Origin: Luzula sylvatica
Taxonomy: Eukaryota > Streptophyta > Magnoliopsida > Poales > Juncaceae
Direction of reading: 5' to 3'
Length of the DNA: 64,000 nucleotides
Assembly (NCBI GenBank): GCA_946800325.1
Contig: OX326959.1
Coordinates: 5,910,501-5,974,500 of the forward strand
The notes below the pieces were generated by a model, which was not told the DNA's origin, searched no databases, and saw only the letters and a list, made by a program, of their open reading frames with translations. The position numbers and the translations under genes were made by a program. Numbering within the stretch: position 1 is the stretch's first letter; every line of letters begins with the position of its first letter. Shown here piece by piece: positions 11,330 to 22,245 of this stretch.

Positions 11330-12665
11330 TTTACCAACCCCTTATTTTGGACTCATCTTTATTCAATCTCCTCATGCCACCTCATCACAACTCATGCCAC
11401 ATCATCACAATTATTTCAACTATTAGATTAGGATATGTGGCAACATATGAACCATAGATTAATCTTTGATTTTGTGTGATTATATTTTATTTGTAGATAT
11501 TTATGTGTCCCTTATTTTACACATAGTTTTAAGCAATTTTAGAAGGCCACATCACCTTACATTGATGACGTGTCAAAATATTATTTGTTAGGTTCATGTT
11601 GGACCAGTTGTATATTGTATTTGATTTTGATTTTTTTCACAATATGTTACATGATCAATTGTGAATACAAATAGAATGTGAAGAGTTTAAATATCTAATA
11701 TTAATAAATTAATATATAATACCATAAAACATATATCAAATATTGTTAGTATTTTCATAATATAATTTTAAAAAATTAATATATATATTCGTTGTAATTT
11801 TATCTTTATTTTGAGATCCATATTATCATATATTTAATATTTTTCTCTAACTTAAAATTATAAAACAATTATGTGAAAAAAATATAAAAAAAAAATAATT
11901 ACATTAATGACTTGTAAGACTAATCATTATTATTTTTAAAACTATAATTGAAAAAAATTGCATGTACTACTAAGTATGTTATTATCATATATTCAATATT
12001 TTTCTCTAACTTAAAATTATGAAATCAATTATGTAAAAAAAGTTATAAAAATAAATATAATTACATTAATGACTTGTAATCCTAATTATTATTATTTAAA
12101 AAAATATAATTGAAAAAATTGCACATCCTAATTATTATTATTATTTTTTTTAAAACAATTATGTTATATTTGTATTTGTACTTAAAACAGTTTCTTGTTA
12201 ATCTTTAAAAAAAATAATGAAAGATATTTATTTACTAAACACAAATAATTTCTTTAACTTATATAATATTTTTCAATAATAAACATGAAACATAAAATTT
12301 ATCAGACAAAAATAATTTTTTTAAACTTTTACAATATTATTATTCTTAATTTTAGATATAAAAATTTAAAATATCATATGATTTTGATTTTGTTTATGTC
12401 CACGCATGTTGTTTATTATTTTATAGTGATATTTTTTTTTGTATTTGTTGCATTAAAGTACTAAATAAATATTTCGCAATGTGTCATATTCAAAAATAGT
12501 ATAATAATTTTATCATCATCAAACTTTCTTAATCAATATGATATTTATTTTCATAAAGTCTTATATTTGATTCCGAAAAATCATAACTATATATTATGTG
12601 TATATATTGTGTGTATGGTAAAACAAATGAAACAAAACCGCCGCGAAGCGCGGGTAATCTCCTAG
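11330..12665 (+). mobile_element. Non-autonomous Helitron 2 (1336 bp)
   Basis: The 3' end has the hairpin CCGCCGCGAAGCGCGGG and CTAG (12662-12665), followed by T. The sequence is related to Helitron 1 along its length, with shared text around 9080-9190 and 11500-11600. Paralogous DNA next to copy C (around 21980-22010) lacks the element: flank up to ATAATAA joins directly to TATT. This empty site confirms the borders and A/T insertion. Confidence 0.8.
11821..12135 (+). repeat. Tandem duplication (about 159 bp) inside Helitron 2
   Basis: The stretch starting TATTATCATATAT and containing TTTTTCTCTAACTTAAAATTA recurs from about 11980 with indels. Confidence 0.65.
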
Positions 12666-12926
12666 TATTATTTTAAAATTCGGTCAATACTATTTGAATT
12701 ATATTATAGTCATATCTTTTTGAATATTTCCAGGCATTGTATATATATTAATGGCAACTCCTGATTCTTTGTTTAGGTCACATATATCCCTACTATTTCT
12801 TCATTTTTTTCTTCTATTTTTTTCACGTATTATTGCTAATTGTGATTTTTTTTTACAATTCTAGATTACATATTACAAGATCGTGTTGACCAATTCACCG
12901 GTACAAATTTTTAAAATACTAGCAGG

Positions 12927-15528
12927 CTAGACATCATCGGATAAAATCTCGAGCTCTGCCCACCATAGCGGAGACAGTCTAGCATTAGCAGCTTCAGGGC
13001 TGATGTCTATTGCAGATCGCAATTTTTTAGTTATTTCGCACATTGTGGGTCGGTTCTTCGAGTCCGCATTCACACATTTTTTGATCACCTCACATATGGT
13101 TTCTAGTTGAGCTCCATGAAACTCCTTCAGAGTTGGATCTACCAGCTGTTTTATGCTCCCCCCATCATCCAAATACTGCATTGCCTACAGTTAAAAAATA
13201 AAAAACATAATGTAATTACTAGATGTAGGCCCATCCGTATTAAAATTGAAGTCCCCGTTTCGGATCCGGATACAAAAATTATATAGTGCAATTTATAAAA
13301 TTTGGGGTTCATTATACAAAATTTGGGGTCCATTTTAAAAAGCCATTTCACTAACCCATTTTTTTTTTACTAGAAGTAATCATTTATTTTATTGTCACAA
13401 ATGAAGTAAAAAGCTAGTTCACTAACCCAATTGAGAAGGGAGGCTCCTCCATCTTCTTGTCGAGGCAACTTGCCGCTTATAACTTCCAAGAGAACGATGC
13501 CAAAATTGTAAATATTCATCGCACAATCAGCAGAAATCGACTCGCGGTTTAATAGTCCATCTTTTTGCATATTCTGCTTCCTAATGACTTCTTCCCATAC
13601 ACTCATATCGGTCAACTGCAATAAGTAAATTAATATTATTCCAGATGATTAATATCATATTATATATTAACAGTACATCGATCCAAATATACCTTGGCAG
13701 CATAATCATCAGTCAAGAAAATAGTGTTTGATTGGAGATAAGGGATGGCAACTGGAGGGTTAAGATCATGGTGCATATGTTCGAGACAGTACGACATTCC
13801 CATAATTATCCTCATTCTCACTTCCCAGCTTAAATGTTCAAATTCTGCAACTGCACATAAATATCAATTTAAATGCCGATTCATGAAAAAAAAGTTTAAT
13901 TTACCCTGCTAGCGCACTATTACAAAATTGGCTTACTGTGAAGGTTATCATGTAGAGTTCCGTTAGGAGCAAACTCCAAAACCATCATTCTCATAAATGG
14001 TTCTTCTTCCTCGCAGTATCCGAGAAGATTGATAAAGTTTTTATGATTCACTCTCGATAACATATTTATCTGTACAAATAACATACCAAGTGAGACATTT
14101 ATCTTTCAAAATATTGTTATATTGCTATCATAAAGAAAATTAAATAGAGATATTTAAAATGAAAGAACCTTTCTACGGAAGCAAAATTCAGCGCTATTGC
14201 TCCAATCTTTCTGAGAAGTTATAACAGTCGAAACAACGGCAATCTCGGTACCGTTGGACAGAGTGCCTTTGAAAACCGTGTACTCAGGCTCTGAAATTAT
14301 TATGTTGCTAAATTCCTCACAAGCCAGCTCTATTTCCGATTTGTCTAATTTCTGAACACCTGCATATTTTATTTTCACAATTGAAATTAATTTTTGACAT
14401 TCTTGAGAAGATTTTTTTTAATGTTTAATTTACCTGTTACGAATGCTTTTTGCAACTGGCCACTAATACCGGTTCTCCAAGGACCGATATTGGCCCCCCC
14501 CCCCTGTCTACAACACACCAAAACCGTGACCAATAGGATGACTGCAAAAAGAACAGCTGCAGCTGTAATCAATAGGATGTTTTTTTCATCCTTTGAATTT
14601 CGTTGAGAATTGGTCGGTTCTGTCGAGTTAGTCTGTTGGGGGGACTGTTGGGCAAAAGGTTCGGAAAGATCAAGAGGAACTCCACCTGTAGATGAGCTGA
14701 TATACGTCCGATCTTTTGAATTTTCGCTGGCTGGAAATGCGCCACTTGCCATAGATATAATGATGATTTTGTCGTATTCGGGTGATTTTATAGGAAGGTC
14801 AGAGTTTCCCAATATAGCTGGTAGATTGTACATTTGCTCGGTAAGTTTTCTCCGAAGATCTGAAAAGAAGTTCGAGACCCATAATTATTTCTCTTCCTAT
14901 ATACACTATGATAATTTTGTTATGAAATTTCAAATGTTATATAAATTCTTACTATCGGAGTTTGATCCACCTGATTTTCTGCTCGTAGACCTTCTTAACC
15001 TATACAAAAATAAATAAATAAATGAGCAAACGAATAAGACTCGCATACATATTCAATCATGACATAATAATTGACTGATCAGGAAGAATGTGTTCCGTTA
15101 AAGCTACTAAAACATGCCCGAATTTTTTTTTTCTTAAACAAAAGTAAAACTTACGCGCAACCGACTTTTCTGCTGACACGGGCGAAACTTTCGTATTCTT
15201 CATGGCCATAAGAGACTTTATCATGAAAATTATTAAGGTCCCGACTGTTCAGGATTCCATATGGATCGACCACCACGTTTTGTTTGAAGGCGTATAGTAT
15301 CGTTCCTGCATGCACAAGAGTAATTAAGATATTAATTATTCACATTTTTTAGCCTAACTCCAATTAGTGTCATAATTTAAGTTAGATGCTACTTAAGCTT
15401 TTCTTTATAAAATGATCCTAAAATATAAAAAGAAGATAAGAGAACAAACCTTCAAGTTTAACACAGTAACATTCATCCACGCAAAGCCAAAGAAATAGAA
15501 AAAAGCAGCACCACCATTTTAAACCCAT
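12927..15528 (-). CDS. Inactive receptor-like kinase, MRH1/MDIS family, copy B
   Basis: Nine exons on the minus strand: 15528-15450, 15305-15155, 14999-14953, 14859-14434, 14359-14169, 14069-13937, 13850-13693, 13615-13427, 13184-12927. Every phase matches copy A and the frame is open for 543 residues. The layout is as in copy A: signal peptide, LRR-free ectodomain, one transmembrane helix, GPWRTG..KAFVTG juxtamembrane block, kinase-like domain without VAIK, HRD or DFG, and the SPLWWAELEILS tail. It has one residue more than copy A because a poly-C run at 14496-14506 (minus-strand G run) encodes an extra glycine after RQG. Intron 8 is about 240 bp, against 75-90 bp in the other copies. Function is inferred only from the family. 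Confidence 0.85.
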
Positions 15529-15693
15529 TTTGCAACACTCGAAGAATTGCCAAGAAATAATCCTCCTTCCCGTTCTTCCTCCAAATAGGCACAATTCACA
15601 ACACCTTTACGCGCACAATGTTGCACAAAAATATTATCTTCAAGCCTTAACTTCGGAAAGATTCTTTGATTTTCTCTCCCCCTCTTTTTGATT

Positions 15694-15700
15694 TTTTATA
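15694..15700 (-). promoter_or_regulatory. TATA box of pseudokinase copy B
   Basis: TATAAAA on the minus strand lies about 166 bp before the start codon, in the block shared by all four copies. Confidence 0.55.
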
Positions 15701-17175
15701 CCCACGATGGAACGCAGGGGGAACAAAAAAGAGTTGTGAGCTGCTATTATTAAACCTAATTTTAGAAAATTTTCCTAATTGTACACCTTGTTAGTTTATT
15801 TCTGAACTTTCTTTTACCAAATAAAATCTTACATCTATGTCAAATTTCATTATATATCCTTGCAAAACTTTAAATATCATATTCGTCTTTTAGATTTTAG
15901 ATTTTTTTTTAATAATAAATGATGAAGACTCATATGTCTTCCATCCGTTGATATCAATGAAACTTGAACGCACAACTTCTCGTAACATATGATTTTTTGT
16001 GCCCCACACTCAAATAACATAGATTTTAGAAACTAACAAATTTATTCTTATAAACATCAAAACATATCAAATTTGTCCAATTAATACTAACATAATATCA
16101 AAATTCAAACAATTAATTTTCCATCCTATTAATAAAATTTATAATTATTAAATTTAGTTAAATTACATTAATATTTACTATTTACATACCATATTTATCA
16201 TATTTAGCTTTATAAAAGAAGGGGTAATTTCTCATATATGCCTCTAGAAACTAGAAATATCAAATATGTCCCTTTAAAATTGTAATTATCAAATTTATCC
16301 TTACAAAGCGCATTTTATCAAATATATCAAAATCGTTAATGCGCTGTTATGTTTATCAAATTAACTATAGTGGTTGGAAATTCTTATTTCCTTAATTCAA
16401 TACAAACAACCTACAGTGAATTGTGCCTTTCAAATTTGCGCATGGGTCTTAATTTTGAAAACACATTTTAAAGCAAATAGCTATTGACATGGATTGCAAT
16501 TTCGAGCATGCATTATTATGAACTATTTTAAAGTGACATGGGTCTCAATTCTAACAATTTGTGGTTTTGAATTGTGAATGCAAACTATAGACTTTCAGTG
16601 AAAATATGAACATAATCAATTTTTGTACAATTGTAAAACATATGTGGTACAATTATTACACATTTCTCAAACGAACTCTGCACGATATTTAGAAATTCAA
16701 GAAACTATAAAAACAATTCAAACATGCATAATCTGCACCAAACTAAAAAAAAAAAAAATCAAAAGCAAACAAAGGTTGTCTCTTTTCCTATGTTGAGGCT
16801 CTCGAAATCCTCGATTGACATGGAATTACTCGGAACTTTGCAAGGATAACAAACACAAACAATTTTTAATACCAAATCATTTCATCATTTTAAAAAATCC
16901 CTTTACATTCATTATACAATTTATTTATGCATATCCAATATAATTATATCTTAAAATAAATAACAATTCATACATAACTTCTATATAGAGCTTATGGACG
17001 AATTTTAGAAAACCAATCAAAACCCTAATTATTATAATTTGTATTTGTAATACCCCATGCTTTAACAAAAGTTAATATAAACAATTTAAGATTTAATTAG
17101 CACATTGATTGCTATTTTATGGACAAACCCCACTTTTGAAATAAAAAATATACTTTAGCTAAATATATAAATATA
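15701..17175. other. AT-rich intergenic DNA
   Basis: The first ~150 bp are conserved upstream sequence of copy B. The rest is AT-rich, with phrases such as 'atcaaatatgtccc' near 16250 that recall small inverted-repeat elements. No gene is visible. Confidence 0.5.
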
Positions 17176-18087
17176 TATTGGAGGACTCCGAATGTTTCCC
17201 CCACAATTCGTATTTTTATTTGGATACTTTCAAAAAGAGCACTTGCTACGAGGGCTGCACTCTGTAGGCGAATTTCATCGATAAATCCATCATGTGCCAT
17301 TTGCGGAGCAGCCCAAGAAACCCTCGTACACTTAATTTTTCAATGCTCACATTCAATTGCAACTTGGGTAGTCAGCGGGGTTCCTATCGACGTTCATTCG
17401 CTCTCTTCTGATATTGCTGTCGCTTTAGAATCAACTATTACTCGTATTCATTCAACTATTTGGCCACTAATTTTCTCAATCATTTGAGAAATTTGGAAAT
17501 AATTTATCTTTCGAGGTAATTTTCTCAATCCAACAATTATTTTGTCAAAAGCAAGGAGTTCGCTTGTTTTACAAAATCATTTTGGCACAAATTCACAAGA
17601 CGTCGTAATGGTTCAACAACAATCACAAGCAAGCTCCACCAATCTGTACTGTTGGTCCGATTACTCAGGCGATGCTCAAGGTAATTCAGCAACATCATTC
17701 ATATTTCGAGACAAGTGGGGAATTTATTGCAGAGTAGAATTTCATTTGGAAAATGATATCTCAGATACTTTGCAAGGAGAATTCAAAGGTCTTGTGAGAT
17801 TAATGAACCCTGTGGCCACACAATATCATAAAAAATCATGTACCTTCTTCATGGATAATCATGAGGTGGCATCGGTAATGTCTTCAAATATTCCGATTAA
17901 TGAACTTAATTTGTCTTCTTGGTTGGCAATACAAAATGCTCGAGATAGTATCCTTCTTAAGAAACGGCCAAAAGACCCTACCTTCATCCACATAAGAAGA
18001 AATTTGAATATTGAGGCAGACTGCCTCGCAAGGATATCAAGATTTTACGGTATTAATTACTCGGATTCAATAATGCCGAGTTTTTGA
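17176..18087 (+). pseudogene. LINE-type remnant: zf-RVT and RNase H-like domains
   Basis: The frame encodes a zf-RVT zinc-binding segment from about 17181, with WRTPNVSP, IFIWILSKRALATRAALCRR and the CAICG...H...C pattern. Two in-frame stops follow (TGA 17485-17487, TAA 17500-17502). An open stretch of 181 codons from 17542 then encodes a plant RNase H-like (RVT_3) domain. Its four acidic positions can be placed: SDYSGDAQGN, GEFKGL, MDNHEVAS and ADCLAR near the end. This is the usual C-terminal order of plant non-LTR retrotransposons. The reverse transcriptase itself is absent, so it is a 5'-truncated, broken copy. A small domesticated RNase H-like protein from 17542 is possible but unsupported. 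Confidence 0.7.
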
Positions 18088-18199
18088 TTTGGATATGAAA
18101 ATATTAGTTGATTGAATTTGATGTGTCATTTACATTCCGATGTCTTATTTTTTAATGATTCTTATGAGTTGAATAAGAAAAACCTAAGGGTTTGTTAAA

Positions 18200-19257
18200 A
18201 AAAAACTCATGCGAATATAAAAAGATTTTGCCAATTACGTATTAAGTAAAATTTACGATGCTAAATAATTTTGTAAGAAACATTTATTCGAATTTGATAA
18301 CTTCATTTGGATATACATGATAATTTTCGGTCTTATATAGTTCAAAAAGATGACGTGATTTGGATACACACGATACACATGACAATTTAAGATTTGCATG
18401 ATACGAACTTTCGTTGTCAATAAATTTTACGAAGATTATTTCGTTTATTTCTCTGATTTCGCCGATGATGTGTAAAAGAGTAAACAAATTTGAAAGTAAG
18501 AACCAGTTGGTTGTTCAAGAAAACCGTCTCTTGAACAATTAAAACGTAAAATTTATAGAAATCGTGATTTACTGAGGCAAACACACTCTCCGTACATATT
18601 TTATGTCCAAGTGAAGTTGTTCTTTTTTAATGCATCTCATTGCATAATTTCTTAATAATAATTGAATTAACTACAACTTTGCATTTTTGTGATTATTACA
18701 ATTTCTCTTATCATTACAAATTATGTAGCATTATGTGTTGTTTTGTTGTGAAATATTTATATATGTGTATTTTGTTTCTACATGTCAATTACAATGTATT
18801 CATAGTTCGTTCATATCATGCATGCGATCAACATATACCATAGATCTATCTAAATCTGAGATAAATTGTGTCTACATTCATAAATAAATGTCTATTTTCA
18901 TATTCAGTCACACATAAGTAATTTTGTTATAAATAACTTTTCAAATATGCTTTGTATTTGTTCTAATATTTTGTACTTACAAGCAATGCAATCAGTGAAC
19001 AATCAACGATAATAGAATTTTCAAAATCCAAAAAATAGTATACAAGTTAGTCCCATAAATTCCTCAATTTTATGAAGTCCTGTGCAATTCCTCGCTCTTT
19101 AGGGGGTCCCGCGCAATCGCTCATCTTCACCGTCATTTTAAATAACTTCAGCGACACATGTGCACAAATACACACTACCAAATAAATAAAATTGCAACAC
19201 AATAAAAATTAAAAAAAAAAAAAAAAGTGCGCAATCGCACGGGCGCAGCAGGGTTAG
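18200..19257 (+). mobile_element. Helitron-like element, 3' part
   Basis: Bases 18490-18760 resemble 10610-10870. The 3' end has a hairpin, GTGCGCAATCGCAC (19227-19240), and ends GGGTTAG before T, a variant of the CTRR end. DNA after 19258 is the flank shared with copies B, C and E. A stretch near 19150-19190 recurs in opposite orientation near 28680-28730. The 5' border is unclear. Confidence 0.5.
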
Positions 19258-19942
19258 TTATTATTTAAGACTTTGCTAATTACCAACCAGCAACCAGGCC
19301 TAAATCATTTCTCATCACTAAAACAAGACTTTTCTTTATCACACATTGTGGATGACTTGCATATTAATCTCATGAAGTTGCATGTGTTAGATGAATGAAT
19401 ATTGTAGCTACTAACACTTTGCATCTTTCCATATAAAAGTGTACCCATCAATAACCGATATATACAAAGATAATAAACTAATGCATTACCTATTGGTATT
19501 GACGTGCGTTTTAAATTAAATATTAGAGAAAACTGAATATAATGAGATTTTTGGATTAGCTAACATTGCAATGTCCCATTTGTTCATAATCACTCTAGAT
19601 CATTTTCAAAAATACAAATGGTTAGTTTATTATATTTTAAAGATTTTTACACCATGTATATATTAATGGCAAATCATGATTTTTTATAGTAACATTTTTG
19701 TAAAATTCGAGAATTATATTATAATCATATTTTTTCTAATATTTTCAGGTAGTCTATATATTAATGGCAATTCCTGATTCGTTGTTTAGGTCACATATAT
19801 CTCTACTATTTATTCATTTTTTCTGCTATTTTGTTCACCTGTTATTGCTAATATTTTGTGATTTTTTTTTTTAATTTTAGGTCACATATTGCAAGGTCGT
19901 GTTGACCAATTCACAAGTACAAATTTTTAAAATACTATGAGG

Positions 19943-20146
19943 CTTCAGCGGATAAAATCTCGAACTCTATAGCGGAGGCAGTCTAGGGTTAGCAGTTTCC
20001 GGACTGATGTCTATTGCAAATCACAATTTCTTAGTTATTTCGCACATTTTGGGTCGGTTCTTCGAGCCCGGATGCACACATTTTTTGTTCACCTCACATA
20101 TGTTTTCTAGTTGAGCTCCATGATAATCCTTCAAAGTTGGATCTTT
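19943..20146 (-). pseudogene. Truncated pseudokinase fragment D (last exon)
   Basis: The minus strand matches the last exon of the pseudokinase genes (compare 12943-13140), but the match stops at about 20146 in AT-rich DNA, so all upstream exons are missing. A 7-bp deletion removes the part coding for the WWAE tail, and other changes break the frame. The 3' flank back to about 19258 is also homologous to the flanks of B and C. It is a dead copy. Confidence 0.8.
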
Positions 20147-21424
20147 AAATATTAAATATTTACTATTAAATAATTGGACCAATTTTAATAAATATTAAAT
20201 AAATATTTTAATTTGTCTTTAAATATCAAATCATAAAAAGGAAAAAAAACAGCCTATATATTTTAGTTAATTCACATGTTTGAGTAAGGCTAAAATTAAA
20301 ATTATTGTAATCAAACACTACATTGTTTAATGATTAATACATTATTATTTCTCATAAAATATCAAAAAGTCAATAATATTTACTATTTACATACCATATT
20401 TATCATATTTAACTTTATAAAAAAAAAAATCTGACTGTCAATGCATAACATCTATATATATTTTAGCTAATAATGTTTTATTAAGTACAAGAAATGTTAC
20501 TTCGTGTTATTTCTGAAAATATGTTATAATTGTTTTACTTTTGGCACATTGTTCCTATGATTGTAAAATTGTCATGATATTATGTTTGTGTATATTAATC
20601 ATTATGAACAAAACATGCACAGTAAATCAAAATACAATAGTTTAGCTTATGATATATTTAATATTGGTCTCAGACATAATTACGTGTATAATTGTAATTA
20701 TATAACATATATTATACACAATCTTAAAATAATACTAATGCCAGAGGTTTTCCTTGCATTTGGTGTTGCCACGTTCAAGCTCTCCCTGTCGTCTGATTTA
20801 GTTTTTTTAAAAAAAATCAGTCGTGTGATCTGATTTTGTTTTGCGGAGATTCAATTTGCTGAACTCGGTGTATGTATGCCGAGTCACTGTTATTAATTCG
20901 TTTAGGTTCGGTGCACGAAAACACCAAATCCAGTCAGATTATTTTGTACAGTCCAACATATATACATTTTCTCTCCTCTCTCCTCTCATTTTTTTGGGCA
21001 TTCAACCCTAGCCGCTGCAGGCATTTCTCTCCTTCCTCTCTCCTCTCGCTGTTGCAGAGCTCAACAAGTTATGGAAGCTGTGCGATTTTTTTGCTATCCT
21101 CTCTATCCATTTGTGCAGACAAAAGTCGCTCCGTCTGATGTATGGCTAGCCGGTCTGTTTCTTCTCTCTCAGATCTGTGCCGAATCCATTCGCAGACAAA
21201 AGAGCTAAGTTATTTTTCTCTCATGTTTTTACGATTTATTGTGTATGTTCATGGATTTGCTAAGTTCTTTCTTTGCGTGTTTCGTTTGTCGATTTGCTAT
21301 GTACTTTGCTCTTTTCCGCTGTTTGCGTTTTGGATTAGTTCTCTATGAAACCATGTGGGATGTGTTCATGCTATTTTCTTACGATTTTTTTTCTGATTTC
21401 GCTTTATTTCTGTTAATTACTGCT
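20147..21424. other. Intergenic DNA with a leader-like CT-rich part
   Basis: Bases 20147-20750 are AT-rich without a gene. Bases 20960-21130 are CT-rich and resemble a 5' untranslated leader, but no supported coding region follows. Confidence 0.35.
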
Positions 21425-21512
21425 AGGTCCCGACTGATCAGGAAATAATAATTTCTTGAACAATTGACTGATCAGGAAGAATGTGTTCCGTTAAAGCTAC
21501 TAAAACATGCTA
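21425..21512 (-). pseudogene. Pseudokinase fragment F (exon 2/intron 2 piece)
   Basis: GGTCCCGACTGATCAGGA matches exon 2 of copy B (15238 onward), and TTGACTGATCAGGAAGAATG through ACTAAAACATGC matches its intron 2 (15068-15118). The stretch between is deleted. The fragment abuts the outer end of the large inverted repeat. Confidence 0.65.
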
Positions 21513-21539
21513 AAAAAATCCAAACCAAAAAAAAAAAAA

Positions 21540-21576
21540 AAAAAGCCCGCGAATCGCGCATGCACATCATCGCTAG
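21540..21576 (+). mobile_element. Helitron 3' terminus beside copy C
   Basis: The sequence is a palindromic GCCCGCGAATCGCGC followed by ATGCACATCATCG and CTAG, then T. The interior of the element left of about 21513 is replaced by fragment F. Confidence 0.55.
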
Positions 21577-22245
21577 TTATTATTTAAGACTTTGCTAATT
21601 ACAAACCAGACCTAAATCATTTCTCTTCACTAAAACAAGACTTTGTTTTATCACACGTTGTGGATGATTTGCATATTAATCTCAGGCGTTAGGTGAATGA
21701 ATATTGTAGTTACAAACACATTACATCTTTTCATATAAATGTGTACCCATCAATAACTGATATACGTAAAGATAATAAAGTAATGCATTACCTATTGGTA
21801 TTGGTACGTTTTAAATAAAATATAAGAGAAAACTGAATATAATGAGATTTTTGGATTACCTAACATAGCAATGTCCAATTTTTTCATTATCACTATAGCT
21901 CATTTTCAAAAATACCAATGATTAGTTTATTATATTTATTAGATTTAACACCACCTTGTATATACTAATGACAACTCATGATTTTTTATAGTAATATTTT
22001 TGTAAAATTTGATCAAAACTATTTGAATTATATTATAGTCATATTTTTTTAATACTCACAGGCTGTGTATATATTAATGGCAACTCCAGATTATTTAGGT
22101 CACATATATCTCTACTATTTCTTCATTTTTTTGCTATTTTGTTCCCCTATTATTGCTAATATTTTTTGATTTTTTTTTTCAATCCTAGGTCACATATTAC
22201 AAGATCGTGTTGACGAATTCACAAGTACAAACTTTTAAAATACTA

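Noticed and set aside
14394..15017. Plus-strand frames across copy B
   Set aside because: Antisense shadow of exons 3-4 of the pseudokinase gene.
21142..21448. Possible small gene with hydrophobic frames
   Set aside because: Two overlapping weak frames without start context or recognisable domain; leader-like CT-rich DNA only.
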